Assembly: GCF_016862175.1 (NCBI RefSeq)
Contig: NZ_BOML01000025.1
Coordinates: 51,985-115,984, forward strand
Direction: 5' to 3'
DNA length: 64,000 nt
From: Paractinoplanes durhamensis
GTDB taxonomy: Bacteria > Actinomycetota > Actinomycetes > Mycobacteriales > Micromonosporaceae
This document shows, piece after piece, positions 8,191-17,082 of this stretch (its first letter is position 1; each line of letters opens with the position of its first letter). The notes below the pieces were generated by a model, which saw nothing but the letters and a program-made list of their open reading frames with translations, ran no database searches and was not told where the DNA came from. The position numbers and the translations under genes were made by a program.

Positions 8191-9207
8191 TTAAAAAGGG
8201 TTTACCGCTGTTGATGCTCTGGGGATCAGGCGGCCCGGCAGCGCTCGTCGGCCGTGTTCGGGCTCGCCGTTTATCGCCGCCAGCAGGAGCTCGGCGGCGG
8301 TTCGGCCGATGCCCTCCAGATCCATGTCGATGCTGGTCAGGGCCGGGCGCGAGCCGTCGACCATGACGTCCCAATTGTCGAAGCCGACCAGCGCCACATC
8401 CCCCGGAACCCGTTTTCCGGCTTCCTGCAGCGCCTCGGAAAGGCCTCTCGCTATCTGGTCGCTGCCGCAGAAGACCGCGTCGACGTCGGCGCCGGTGGAC
8501 AGCAGAATTCCGGCCGCCTGACGACCCCAGGCCTCGCTCCATTCGCCGAACAGCACCGGCGCCGCGGGCTCCAGGCCCGACGCCGAGAGGGTGCGCATGG
8601 CGGCGGCCGCCCGGACCGTGGCGGAATGGTGGTGCTCGGGGCCGGTCACGTGGGCGATGCGACGTCGGCCGATCGCCAGCAGATGCTCGATGGCTCGGCG
8701 GGCGCCGTCCTGCTCGTCGGGGACCACCGAGCAGTCGTCCGGGTCGGTCGAGCTGATGAAGGCGTAGACCACCGGGACCGGCAGTGACGCGCCGATCGGC
8801 GGGCGTGCCTGGGTGCGGCGGCCGGTCACGATGATGCCGTCGACCTGGCGGCCGAGCAGGGTGCGCAGGTAGTACTGCTCGCGGATCGGGTCGTCGCGGG
8901 CGTCGCACAGGAAAACGCTCACCTGGCCGGCGCCGAGTGCGTCCTCGGCGCCGATCAGCAGCGGGATGCTGAACCGGCCGATGCTGTCGGTGGTGATCAT
9001 GCCGACCGTGTAGGTGCGGCCGGCCTGCAGGCTGCGGGCCGCGGCGTTGGCCACGAAACCCAGCTGCTCGGCGGCCTCCTGCACGCGCTGGCGTGTCTCG
9101 GGTCGCAGGGCTCCCCGCCCGTTCAGCGCTTTCGACGCGGTGCCCGGGGAAACTCCGGCCAGTGCGGCGACCTCGCTGATCGTGGTGGCCCGATCGATGG
9201 TTCCCAG
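8191..9207 (-). CDS. LacI-family regulator of the adjacent sugar-uptake operon (left copy)
   Basis: A 338-residue LacI/GalR repressor. The helix-turn-helix ([21 protein letters not shown]) is followed by the hinge and a periplasmic-binding-protein-like effector domain ([16 protein letters not shown], then VVPDEQDGARRAI and LVGFDNWDV). The N-terminal domain is complete only if translation starts upstream of GTG 9084. No ATG, GTG or TTG exists in frame between 9087 and the region upstream of the domain. CTG at 9207, five bases after a GGAGG, fits both the domain boundary and ribosome spacing. It is divergent from the ABC operon and very similar to the LacI protein at 16084-17082, so both probably sense the same sugar. 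Confidence 0.85.
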   Translation of the reverse strand: MGTIDRATTISEVAALAGVSPGTASKALNGRGALRPETRQRVQEAAEQLGFVANAAARSLQAGRTYTVGMITTDSIGRFSIPLLIGAEDALGAGQVSVFLCDARDDPIREQYYLRTLLGRQVDGIIVTGRRTQARPPIGASLPVPVVYAFISSTDPDDCSVVPDEQDGARRAIEHLLAIGRRRIAHVTGPEHHHSATVRAAAAMRTLSASGLEPAAPVLFGEWSEAWGRQAAGILLSTGADVDAVFCGSDQIARGLSEALQEAGKRVPGDVALVGFDNWDVMVDGSRPALTSIDMDLEGIGRTAAELLLAAINGEPEHGRRALPGRLIPRASTAVNPF

Positions 9208-9256
9208 TGTTTCCTCCCCCGTTTCCCGGCTCCGGCAATCAGACCGTAACTTCCCC

Positions 9257-9286
9257 TTGACATGGCCGCAAGAGCCTCCCTACGTT
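9257..9286 (+). promoter_or_regulatory. promoter of the sugar ABC operon
   Basis: TTGACA (9257-9262), an 18-base spacer and TACGTT (9281-9286) form a near-consensus sigma-70 promoter pointing at the binding-protein gene 80 bases downstream. An imperfect inverted repeat (GGCAA at 9290-9294, TTGCC at 9309-9313) lies just after it and could be the LacI operator (inference). Confidence 0.55.
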
Positions 9287-9310
9287 CAGGGCAATCGTTT
9301 TCCTTCCGTT

Positions 9311-9339
9311 GCCTCAGCGAAGCAAAAGCCTCAGCGAAG
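9311..9339 (+). repeat. 12-bp direct repeat in the operon leader
   Basis: GCCTCAGCGAAG occurs at 9311-9322 and again at 9328-9339, in the untranslated leader between the promoter and the first gene of the sugar operon. The copies are identical and start 17 bases apart. Confidence 0.7.
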
Positions 9340-9366
9340 ATCCTCGGAATCCAAGGGGTACCGAAT

Positions 9367-10626
9367 ATGACCCTCTCCTCCCGCCGGGGGCTGCGCGCCA
9401 TCGCGGCCCTCTCCGTCGCGGTCTGCCTGACCGCCGCCTGCTCCAACGACAACTCCTCCTCGGGTGACGGCTCCACCGCCGCCGGTGGCGGCACCTACAA
9501 CATCTGGGACCCGTACCCGCAGTTCGACGACTCGTCGGACTGGGTGAAGCTGCTGGCCAAGTGCGGCACCGACGCCGGCGTGACCGTGAAGCGCACCGGC
9601 TACGACACCACCGACCTCACCAACAAGGCCCTGCTCGCCGCCCAGCAGGGCAACTCGCCGGACGTGCTGATCGTCGACAACCCGGTCGTCTCCACGCTGG
9701 CCGAGGGCGGCGTGCTCACCACCACCGACGACACCAAGGTCGACACCTCGGCCGTGGAGCCCAATCTGCTCGCCGCGGGGCAGCAGGACGGCAAGACCTA
9801 CGGCATCCCGATCGGGGCGAACACCCTCGCGCTCTACTACAACAAGAAGGTTCTGGACGCGGCCAAGGTCGACCCGGCCACCGTCAAGGACTGGACCTCG
9901 CTGACCGCGGCGCTGGAGAAGGTCAAGGCGGCCGGCAAGAAGGGCATCACGTTCTCGGCGATCGGCACCGAGGAGGGCTCGTTCCAGTTCCTGCCGTGGT
10001 TCTGGGGCTCGGGCGCGCAGCTCACCCAGCTCGACTCGCCGCAGGCGGTCTCGGCGCTCGCGCTGTGGACCGACTGGCTGAAGAAGGGGTATGCCCCCAA
10101 CTCCGTCCTCAACAACACGCAGACCACCAGCTGGCAGGAGTTCGCCACCGGTGACTACGCGTTCAGCGAGAACGGCACCTGGCAGCTGGCCAACGCCAAG
10201 AAGGCCGGCTTCGAGTACGGGATCATCCCGATCCCGTCGCAGGCCGGCGGCACGGCTCCGGCCCCGACCGGTGGCGAGTTCGTGACCGCGCCGGTGCAGA
10301 CCGACACCAAGCGGTACGCCACCACCGCGAAGCTCGTCGCCTGCCTGTCCAGCGCCGACAACGCACTCACCACCGACACCACCCTGTCCTACGTCGCGGC
10401 CACCTCCGCCGTGCAGGACAAGCAGGTCGCGGCGAACCCGGACCTGAAGGTGTGGGTCGAGGCGGTCAAGGCGGCCAAGGGCCGGACCAGTGACAACCTC
10501 GGCACCAAGTACCCGAAGATCTCCGAGCCGCTGTGGGGTGCCTTCCAGGCCGCCCTTTCGGGTGGTAAGTCGCCCGCGGATGCCCTGAAGGCCGCCCAGA
10601 CGACGGCCGCCTCGGCTACCAAGTGA
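9367..10626 (+). CDS. sugar ABC transporter substrate-binding lipoprotein
   Basis: A 419-residue family 1 solute-binding protein. It has a lipoprotein signal peptide (ALSVAVCLTAAC, lipobox LTAAC, lipidated Cys at about residue 23) and a Ser/Gly-rich tether. The mature domain shows typical sugar-binder text (LLAAQQGNSPDVLIVDNP, YGIPIGANTLALYYNKK). It is anchored outside the membrane and delivers oligosaccharide to the two permeases encoded next. The start at ATG 9367 follows AAGGGG. There is no ATPase gene in the operon, so a shared multi-sugar ATPase (MsiK-type) encoded elsewhere probably energises transport. The downstream GH127 enzyme suggests an arabinose-containing ligand (inference). Confidence 0.9.
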   Translation: MTLSSRRGLRAIAALSVAVCLTAACSNDNSSSGDGSTAAGGGTYNIWDPYPQFDDSSDWVKLLAKCGTDAGVTVKRTGYDTTDLTNKALLAAQQGNSPDVLIVDNPVVSTLAEGGVLTTTDDTKVDTSAVEPNLLAAGQQDGKTYGIPIGANTLALYYNKKVLDAAKVDPATVKDWTSLTAALEKVKAAGKKGITFSAIGTEEGSFQFLPWFWGSGAQLTQLDSPQAVSALALWTDWLKKGYAPNSVLNNTQTTSWQEFATGDYAFSENGTWQLANAKKAGFEYGIIPIPSQAGGTAPAPTGGEFVTAPVQTDTKRYATTAKLVACLSSADNALTTDTTLSYVAATSAVQDKQVAANPDLKVWVEAVKAAKGRTSDNLGTKYPKISEPLWGAFQAALSGGKSPADALKAAQTTAASATK

Positions 10627-11570
10627 CCGTGGCTTCCGATCTGATCACCCGCGCCGCGGCGGCTCCGGCCGCCCCGGCGCGGGCTCCCCGCAGACGATCC
10701 CCGCAGTGGGCGGCGTGGCTGTTCCTCGCGCCCGTGGTGATCTACCTGATCGCGTTCTACGCGTACCCGCTCTACCGCAACCTGGATCTGAGCCTGCGGC
10801 ATTACACCGTACGGTCGTTCGTGCAGGGCGGGGCGCCGTTCAGCGGTCTCGACAACTACCGGACCGTGGTGGACAACGCCACGTTCTGGCCGGCCCTGCT
10901 GCACACGGTGTTGTTCACCGGCATCTCGCTGATTTTCCAGTTCGCGATCGGCATGGCGCTCGCGGTTTTCTTCGCGCAGAATTTCAAGCTTTCCGCGACG
11001 CTGCGGGCGCTGTTTCTGGTGCCGTGGCTGCTGCCGCTGATCGTGAGCGCGTCGACCTGGTCGTGGATGCTCAACAGCGATTCCGGCGTGGTCAACTTCG
11101 CGCTGAAATCGGTGGGGATCGACCCGGTCAACTGGCTGACCTCGCCGTCCTGGGCGCTGACGTCGGTCATCATCGCGAACGTCTGGATCGGCATCCCGTT
11201 CAATCTCGTCGTCCTCTACAGCGGATTGCAGGCCATTCCGTCCGAGGTCTACGAGGCGGCCGCGCTCGACGGCGCGACCGGGTGGCAGCGGTTCTGGCGG
11301 GTCACGTTCCCGCTGCTGCGGCCGGTTTCGGCGATCACTCTGCTGCTCGGTCTGGTCTACACGCTCAAGGTGTTCGACATCATCTGGATCATGACGAAGG
11401 GCGGGCCGACCGATTCGTCGACCACCTTCGCGACCTGGTCCTACAAATTGAGCTTCGGCAATCTGCTGCCGCAATTCGGGCCGGGCGCGGCGGTCGGCAA
11501 CCTGCTGATCATCATGGCGCTGATCTTCGGTCTTCTCTACATCCGCCTGCAGCGGAGGCAATCGTTGTGA
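10623..11570 (+). CDS. sugar ABC transporter permease (MalF-like)
   Basis: A 315-residue inner-membrane permease with six predicted helices and the cytoplasmic EAA loop (YEAAALDGATGWQRFWRVTFPLL) that docks the ATPase. It starts with GTG, overlapping the stop of the binding-protein gene (GTGA). A second GTG two codons later is possible. It pairs with the next gene to form a heterodimeric channel. The final residues RLQRRQSL are encoded within a 26-bp tandem duplication that spans the junction with the next permease gene. Confidence 0.92.
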   Translation: MTVASDLITRAAAAPAAPARAPRRRSPQWAAWLFLAPVVIYLIAFYAYPLYRNLDLSLRHYTVRSFVQGGAPFSGLDNYRTVVDNATFWPALLHTVLFTGISLIFQFAIGMALAVFFAQNFKLSATLRALFLVPWLLPLIVSASTWSWMLNSDSGVVNFALKSVGIDPVNWLTSPSWALTSVIIANVWIGIPFNLVVLYSGLQAIPSEVYEAAALDGATGWQRFWRVTFPLLRPVSAITLLLGLVYTLKVFDIIWIMTKGGPTDSSTTFATWSYKLSFGNLLPQFGPGAAVGNLLIIMALIFGLLYIRLQRRQSL

Positions 11571-11600
11571 AAAGGCAGCGGAGGCAGTCCCTGTGAAAAG
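11549..11600 (+). repeat. 26-bp tandem duplication at a gene junction
   Basis: Bases 11549-11574 and 11575-11600 are near-identical copies. Each contains GCAGCGGAGGCA, six variable bases and GTGAAAAG. Each copy carries a GGAGG ribosome binding site and a GTG overlapping a TGA. The first copy holds the stop of permease 1; the second holds the true start of permease 2. The start in the first copy opens only a 9-codon frame (VKRQRRQSL) ending at the second. Confidence 0.85.
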
Positions 11601-12402
11601 CCAGCTGAAAACCGGCGCCGGCGTGATCCTGACCGCGATCATGCTGTTCCCGATCTACTGGATGATCAACGTGTCCTTCACCAAGGACACCGACATGCGG
11701 CACGATCCGCCGCACCTGTTCCCGTTCAACGGCACGCTCGAGGGCTACCGAGCCGTTCTCCACCAGCAAATGCCCTATCTGGGTACGAGTCTGCTGGTCG
11801 GTCTCGGCACGGTGATCCTGACCGTCGCCCTCTCCGCGCCGGCCGGCTATTCGCTCGCCAAATTGCGGCCGCGCGGCGGTGGAGCACTGTCCTTCGTGCT
11901 CCTGATGGCCCAGATGATCCCCGGAATCATCATGGCGATGGGCTTCTACGCCATCTACCTGAAGCTCGGCGTGCTCAACAGCGCGGCCGGACTCGTGCTG
12001 GCCGATTCGACCATCGCCGTACCGTTCGGGGTCCTGATCTTCACGGCGTTCATGTCCGGCATCCCGTCCGAGCTGATCAACGCGGCCGAGATCGACGGTG
12101 CCGGAACGTTCCGCACCTTCTGGTCGGTGGTTCTCCCGGTCAGCCGCAATGCGGTGGTGACGGTGTCGCTGTTCGCGTTCCTGTGGGCGTGGTCCGACTT
12201 CGTCTTCGCCACCACGCTCGACGGCGGCGGTAACCAGCAGCCGATCACGCTCGGCATCTACCACTACATCGGCAACAACAACCAGCAATGGAACGCGATC
12301 ATGGCCACCGCCGTCATCGCCTCCATCCCCGCGACGCTGCTGCTCATCCTGGCGCAGCGCTACGTGGCCGCCGGCGTCACCGCCGGCGCCGTGAAAGATT
12401 GA
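11593..12402 (+). CDS. sugar ABC transporter permease (MalG-like)
   Basis: A 269-residue inner-membrane permease, the MalG-type partner of the upstream protein. The first helix is VILTAIMLFPIYWMINVSF. The EAA loop reads INAAEIDGAGTFRTFWSVVLP. It is translated from GTG 11593 after GGAGG. Normally such permeases start close to or overlap the previous stop; here a 26-bp duplication has pushed the starts apart by 22 bases. The gene is followed after nine bases by the GH127 gene, so uptake and hydrolysis are made together. Confidence 0.92.
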   Translation: MKSQLKTGAGVILTAIMLFPIYWMINVSFTKDTDMRHDPPHLFPFNGTLEGYRAVLHQQMPYLGTSLLVGLGTVILTVALSAPAGYSLAKLRPRGGGALSFVLLMAQMIPGIIMAMGFYAIYLKLGVLNSAAGLVLADSTIAVPFGVLIFTAFMSGIPSELINAAEIDGAGTFRTFWSVVLPVSRNAVVTVSLFAFLWAWSDFVFATTLDGGGNQQPITLGIYHYIGNNNQQWNAIMATAVIASIPATLLLILAQRYVAAGVTAGAVKD

Positions 12403-12411
12403 GGAACGCCC

Positions 12412-14295
12412 ATGACCGGCCCCGCCGCGCCCACCCCGTCGGCGCTCGCCGCCCTGCACCCGCTCGCCCTGGACGCGGTCCGGCTCGACCCGGACGGTCT
12501 GCTCGGCGGCTGGCAGGCCCGCAACGCGGCCGCCACGATTCCGCACTGCATCGAGCAGCTCGCTACCTACGGCAACCTGGACAACCTGCGCCGGGTGATC
12601 GGTGACGCGGACGCCGAGTTCAAGGGCATGTGGTTCGCCGACACCGACGTCTACAAGACATTGGAAGCGGTGGCCTGGGAGATCGGCCGGTCCGGCGGCA
12701 GCGCGGAATTCCTGACCGACATCGCGGCCCTGCTGGAAAAGGCGCAGGAGCCGGACGGTTACCTGGATTCCTATTACCAGGTCGAGCGGCGCGATCAGCA
12801 ATGGTCGGATCTGGGCTTCAGCCACGAGATGTACATCGCCGGCCATCTGATTCAGGCGGCCGTCGCCGCGGCGCGGGCCGCCGCGGCTCCCCAATTGCTC
12901 ACGGTGGCGCGCCGGTTCGCCGATCTGCTGGTACGCCGTTTCGGCGCCGGCGCCGCCGATGTGATCGACGGCCACCCCGAGGTGGAAACGGCGCTCGTCG
13001 AGCTCTATCGGGTCACCGACCACCGCCCCTATCTCGACCTGGCGCTGCGCTTCCTCGACCTGCGCGGGCACGGTTCGCTGGGCGACGGCCGGTTCGGGCC
13101 ACGCTACTGGCAGGACCACGAGCCGCTGCGCACCGCCGACGAGGTGACCGGGCACGCGGTCCGGCAGATGTACCTGCTGGCCGGCGCGGTGGACGTCGCC
13201 GTCGAGACCCGCGACGAGAACCTTCTGGCGGCGGCCGAGCGGCTGTGGGACTCGGCCCTGGCGAGCAAGACCTTTCTGACCGGCGGCCAGGGTTCGCGGC
13301 ACAAGGACGAGGGCTTCGGCGACCCGTACGAGCTGCCGCCGGACCGCGCCTACGCCGAGACGTGCGCGGCGATCGGCAGTTTCCAGCTCGCCTGGCGCCT
13401 GCTGCTCGCCACCGGCAAGGCCGGCTACGCCGACGAGATGGAACGGCTGCTCTACAACGGGATCGCGGCCAGCACCGCCCTCGACGGGAAGTCGTTCTAC
13501 TACTCCAATCCGCTGCAGCTGCGCACCGGCCACGACGGCTCGCACGAGGACACCCCGTCGCAGCGGCTCACCTGGTATTCCTGCGCCTGCTGCCCGCCCA
13601 ACCTGGCCCGGCTGATGGCCTCGCTGCATGCCTACGCCGCGACGTCGACCGCCGCCGGGTTGCAGCTTCATCTGTACGCGGCGGGCACGGTCACCGCCGC
13701 CGGATACGCCCTGGACGTGCAGACGTCGTACCCGTGGGACGAGACGATCCGGATCACCGTGACCGAGGCCGGCGACGGCCCCTGGACCCTCTCGCTGCGC
13801 GTGCCGGCCTGGTGCGCGGACGCCCGGCTGACCGTCAACGGGTCGCTGGTCCGGTCGGGGGCGCAGTCCGGCTACCTGCCGATCACCCGCACCTGGAAGG
13901 CCGGCGACGTCGTCGAGCTGACCCTGGCCATGCCGCCGCAGCTCGTCGCCGCCCACCCCCGGGTCGACGCGGTGCGCGGCAGCGTCGCCCTCACCCGCGG
14001 CCCGGTCGTCTACTGCCTCGAACACGCGGACGTCCCCGCGTCGCTCGGGGTCTTCGAGGACCTGGCCGTAGATGCGGCCGCTCCGATCGGCTTGAGCACC
14101 GGCATCGCCCCCGTGACGCTTCTGCCCACGCTTCGTAGCCGTACGCATCAATCGCCGTTGCTTTATCGCCCGCTCTCCCCCAGCGGCGCCGAAGCCGCCG
14201 GTGCCACCGTGCCGGCCATCCCCTACTTCCTGTGGGCCAACCGGGAAGCCGGGCCCATGCGGGTCTGGATCCCGCTCGCCGCACGGGAGGAATAA
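12412..14295 (+). CDS. GH127 beta-L-arabinofuranosidase-type glycosidase
   Basis: A 627-residue glycoside hydrolase family 127 (DUF1680) protein. This family releases beta-L-arabinofuranose by a retaining mechanism with a zinc-bound cysteine nucleophile. Visible catalytic elements are YAETCAAIG (Glu316, Cys318) and SCACCPPNLAR (Cys393 and Cys394), matching the Glu/Cys/Cys/Cys zinc site known in HypBA1. An (alpha/alpha)6 barrel precedes a C-terminal beta domain. There is no signal peptide, so the enzyme acts in the cytosol on imported oligosaccharides, fitting the permeases immediately upstream. A substrate from hydroxyproline-rich plant glycoproteins or arabinan is likely (inference). Confidence 0.88.
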   Translation: MTGPAAPTPSALAALHPLALDAVRLDPDGLLGGWQARNAAATIPHCIEQLATYGNLDNLRRVIGDADAEFKGMWFADTDVYKTLEAVAWEIGRSGGSAEFLTDIAALLEKAQEPDGYLDSYYQVERRDQQWSDLGFSHEMYIAGHLIQAAVAAARAAAAPQLLTVARRFADLLVRRFGAGAADVIDGHPEVETALVELYRVTDHRPYLDLALRFLDLRGHGSLGDGRFGPRYWQDHEPLRTADEVTGHAVRQMYLLAGAVDVAVETRDENLLAAAERLWDSALASKTFLTGGQGSRHKDEGFGDPYELPPDRAYAETCAAIGSFQLAWRLLLATGKAGYADEMERLLYNGIAASTALDGKSFYYSNPLQLRTGHDGSHEDTPSQRLTWYSCACCPPNLARLMASLHAYAATSTAAGLQLHLYAAGTVTAAGYALDVQTSYPWDETIRITVTEAGDGPWTLSLRVPAWCADARLTVNGSLVRSGAQSGYLPITRTWKAGDVVELTLAMPPQLVAAHPRVDAVRGSVALTRGPVVYCLEHADVPASLGVFEDLAVDAAAPIGLSTGIAPVTLLPTLRSRTHQSPLLYRPLSPSGAEAAGATVPAIPYFLWANREAGPMRVWIPLAAREE

Positions 14296-14321
14296 CCGAC
14301 CACCACATCCCCGAGGTGCCA

Positions 14322-16025
14322 GTGAAGAATCAGCGCCGAACCGTCTCCGCGGCGACCCTGACCGTCCTCACGATCATCACCGCCGGTGCGCTCCCCAGCC
14401 CGGCACAGGCGGCAGGCACCACCCTCACCATCAACGCCGGAACGTCCATCCGTCCCGTCACCCACGTCGCAGCCGGCGGGCTCTACGCCCTCGCCGAGGG
14501 CAGCAAGCCCGCCGACTCGACGTTGCTCCCCCTCAAGTTGAACACCCTCACCCAGCCGGCGCCCGGCGTCGGGCAGAAGCCGAACGGGCAGCCGCCCGGC
14601 GGCGACGCCCTGCTCGTCGCCCCGCAGGCCGACCGGGTCGGGGCGGCCGAGATCATTCGGATGCCGGACATCTACCCCGATTTCCCGTACGGGTGGGTGT
14701 CCTGGGACGACTGGCTCGCCAAGGTCGACACCATGGTCCGGGCGCGGCTCGCGGCCACCACCGTCAGCAACGTCCAGGCCTGGGAACTGTGGAACGAACC
14801 CGACTGGACCTGGAACACCTCGGCCGCCGGCACCTGGAACGCGGGCTGGGTCCGGACCTTCCAGAAGGTTCGCTCGCTCGACACGGTGACCCCCATCGCC
14901 GGGCCGGGCTATTCCGCGTGGAACCAGAGCTGGATGAGCTCGTTCCTGACCTATGCCAAGGCCAACAACGCCGTGCCGGACGTCATGGTCTGGCATGAGC
15001 TGAGCGGGCCGTCCGGGATCGCCGCGCACGTGGCCGCCTATCGCGCGCTGGAGACGTCGCTCGGGATCACCGCCCGGCCGATCGTCATCAACGAATACGC
15101 GATGACAACCGAGGTGGACGTGCCCGGTTCGGTCACGTCGTACATCGCCAAGCTCGAAAGGGCCGGAGTGCAAACAGCACAACGAGCTTTTTGGTACGAG
15201 TACGGCACGGTCAACGGTTTGACCGTCAACAACCAGCCGACCGGTACCTGGTGGCCGTACAAGTGGTACGGCGACATGGCCGGCAACATGGTGCAGACCG
15301 TGCCGGCCACCCAGACCGGGCTTGACGGGTTCGCCTCCTACGACGGCACGCGGAAGATCGTCAACGCGGTCGTGGGCAACGAATCCGGCACCAACTCGGT
15401 CCGGGTCACCGGCCTGGCCGGGCTCGGCACCCAGGTGTCGGTGACCTTGGAATCCGCGCCCAGCTCGGGGCGGTTCACCGCGGTCGCGGCCCCGACGGCG
15501 ATCTCCACCGCGACCTACCCGGTCAGCGGCGGGGCGATCACCGTGCCGGTGTCCAACATGGACGCCGGTCGGGCCTACCACCTGGTCGTCCAGCCGACCA
15601 GCGGGGTGCCGGCCTACCAGCAGCGGTACGAGGCCGAGAACGCCTCGGTGTTCCGGGCCGGGCGGTTCAGCTCGACCAGCGCGTCCAACGGCGGTTATGT
15701 CGGGCAGATCGACAACACCGGGGACTCGCGGAACTCCAGCTACGTCGACTTCGTGGTCAACGTGCCGACCGCCCGGTCGTACACGATGACGATCGGCTAC
15801 GCCAACGCCACCGGCGCCACGTCCACCCAGGGCCTGGCCTACAACGGCAGCGCCTGGAGCACGATCAGCTACCCGGCGACCGCGGCGTGGGGCACCTTCG
15901 GCTCCACGGTCAGCACCACGCTGACCCTGAAGGCCGGCTACAACACGATCCGACTGGCCAAGGGCGCACCGTACTTCGCCGGCGGCACCGGTTACGCCGA
16001 GCTGGACTACATCCAGCTGACCTGA
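14322..16025 (+). CDS. secreted glycoside hydrolase (GH39-like) with CBM6/35-like domain
   Basis: A 567-residue secreted protein starting at GTG 14322. A signal peptide (ending SPAQAAG) precedes a TIM-barrel glycosidase domain. Its likely acid/base is Glu159 in AWELWNEPDW and its likely nucleophile Glu258 in VINEYAM, the spacing expected of clan GH-A enzymes such as GH39. A beta-sandwich region (about 345-430) leads to a C-terminal carbohydrate-binding module (YEAENASVFRAGRF, then GYAELDYIQL) of CBM6/35 type. The last gene of the operon, it probably cuts the polymer outside the cell so that products can be imported. The exact family is an inference from motifs. Confidence 0.75.
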   Translation: MKNQRRTVSAATLTVLTIITAGALPSPAQAAGTTLTINAGTSIRPVTHVAAGGLYALAEGSKPADSTLLPLKLNTLTQPAPGVGQKPNGQPPGGDALLVAPQADRVGAAEIIRMPDIYPDFPYGWVSWDDWLAKVDTMVRARLAATTVSNVQAWELWNEPDWTWNTSAAGTWNAGWVRTFQKVRSLDTVTPIAGPGYSAWNQSWMSSFLTYAKANNAVPDVMVWHELSGPSGIAAHVAAYRALETSLGITARPIVINEYAMTTEVDVPGSVTSYIAKLERAGVQTAQRAFWYEYGTVNGLTVNNQPTGTWWPYKWYGDMAGNMVQTVPATQTGLDGFASYDGTRKIVNAVVGNESGTNSVRVTGLAGLGTQVSVTLESAPSSGRFTAVAAPTAISTATYPVSGGAITVPVSNMDAGRAYHLVVQPTSGVPAYQQRYEAENASVFRAGRFSSTSASNGGYVGQIDNTGDSRNSSYVDFVVNVPTARSYTMTIGYANATGATSTQGLAYNGSAWSTISYPATAAWGTFGSTVSTTLTLKAGYNTIRLAKGAPYFAGGTGYAELDYIQLT

Positions 16026-16030
16026 TGTGA

Positions 16031-16062
16031 CGGGCCGGGACCACATCCACGGTCCCGGCCCG
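16031..16062 (+). terminator. hairpin ending the sugar operon
   Basis: A 12-bp inverted repeat (CGGGCCGGGACC with GGTCCCGGCCCG, 8-base loop) begins six bases after the stop of the secreted glycosidase. There is no T-tract. It separates the operon from the second LacI gene. Confidence 0.6.
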
Positions 16063-16083
16063 CCCACACGGTAGTTTGCTCGC

Positions 16084-17082
16084 ATGACCCGGCCGCGCAC
16101 CGCCACCATCCGTGACGTGGCCGCCCTGGCCGGCGTCTCGGTCGGCACCGCGTCGAAGGCCCTGAACGGCCGCGGCTCACTGCGCGCCGACACGGTGGCC
16201 CGGGTGAAACAGGCCGCCGAGCAACTGGACTTCCACCCCAACCCGGCCGCCCGCAGCCTGCACGCGGGCCGCACCTTCACGGTCGGCATGATCACCACCG
16301 ACACGATCGGCCGCTTCTCCATCCCGCTGCTGATCGGCGCCGAGGACACGCTGGGCGCCGGCGAGATGTCGGTGCTGCTGTGCGACGCCCGCGACGACCC
16401 GATACGCGAACAGCACCACCTGAAGGTCCTGCTCAGTCGCCGGGTGGACGGCATCATCGTCACCGGCCGCCGAGCGGGAACCCGCACCCCGATCACCGCC
16501 GCCCCCGGCGTCCCGGTGGTCTACGCGTTCCTGGCCTCAGCCGCCCCCACCGACTGCTCGGTGGTCCCCGACGAGGAGGGCGGCGCCCGCCTGGCCGTCG
16601 ACCACCTGCTCACGGTGGGCCGCCGCCGGGTGGCCGTGGTGACCGGCCCCGAACACCACCACTCGGCCCGGGTCCGGGCCCGGGCGGCGGCCGACCGCCT
16701 GGCCGGCGCCCTGGCCGCCCCGCCGCTGCACGGCGAGTGGAGCGAGGCGTGGGGCCGCCAGGCAGCCGGCCTGCTGGCGGCTCAGGGCATCGACTTCGAC
16801 GCGGTGGTCTGCGGAAGCGACCAGATAGCCCGCGGCTTCGCCGACTCCCTGCGCGAGTCCGGCCGCAGCGTCCCCCGAGACGTGGCCCTGGTCGGCTTCG
16901 ACAACTGGGACGTGATCGCCCTGGCCGCCCGCCCCCCACTGACCAGCATCGACATGGACCTTGAGGGCTTGGGCCGGGCCGCCGCCAACCTCTTGCTGAG
17001 AGCGATCAACGGCAACCCGTCACCGGGCATCCACCGCCACTCGGCGAAGCTGGTTATCCGCGACTCGACGGTCCCGGCCTGA
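16084..17082 (+). CDS. LacI-family regulator (right copy)
   Basis: A 332-residue LacI/GalR regulator with helix-turn-helix [20 protein letters not shown] and an effector-binding domain. Long stretches are nearly the same as the left-copy LacI (both contain [25 protein letters not shown] and [11 protein letters not shown] or [11 protein letters not shown]), so the two arose by duplication. The recognition helix differs slightly (SVGTASK against SPGTASK). ATG 16084 fits the domain start. It follows the sugar operon on the same strand after a terminator-like hairpin. Its last 29 bases overlap the 3' end of the converging exonuclease gene. Confidence 0.88.
   Translation: MTRPRTATIRDVAALAGVSVGTASKALNGRGSLRADTVARVKQAAEQLDFHPNPAARSLHAGRTFTVGMITTDTIGRFSIPLLIGAEDTLGAGEMSVLLCDARDDPIREQHHLKVLLSRRVDGIIVTGRRAGTRTPITAAPGVPVVYAFLASAAPTDCSVVPDEEGGARLAVDHLLTVGRRRVAVVTGPEHHHSARVRARAAADRLAGALAAPPLHGEWSEAWGRQAAGLLAAQGIDFDAVVCGSDQIARGFADSLRESGRSVPRDVALVGFDNWDVIALAARPPLTSIDMDLEGLGRAAANLLLRAINGNPSPGIHRHSAKLVIRDSTVPA

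Noticed and set aside
11512..14151. An 879-codon open frame on the minus strand
   Set aside because: Antisense to the permease and GH127 genes; low-complexity composition, no domain and no ribosome binding site.
14223..16496. A 757-codon open frame on the minus strand
   Set aside because: Antisense to the secreted glycosidase and the LacI gene; only composition, no family resemblance.
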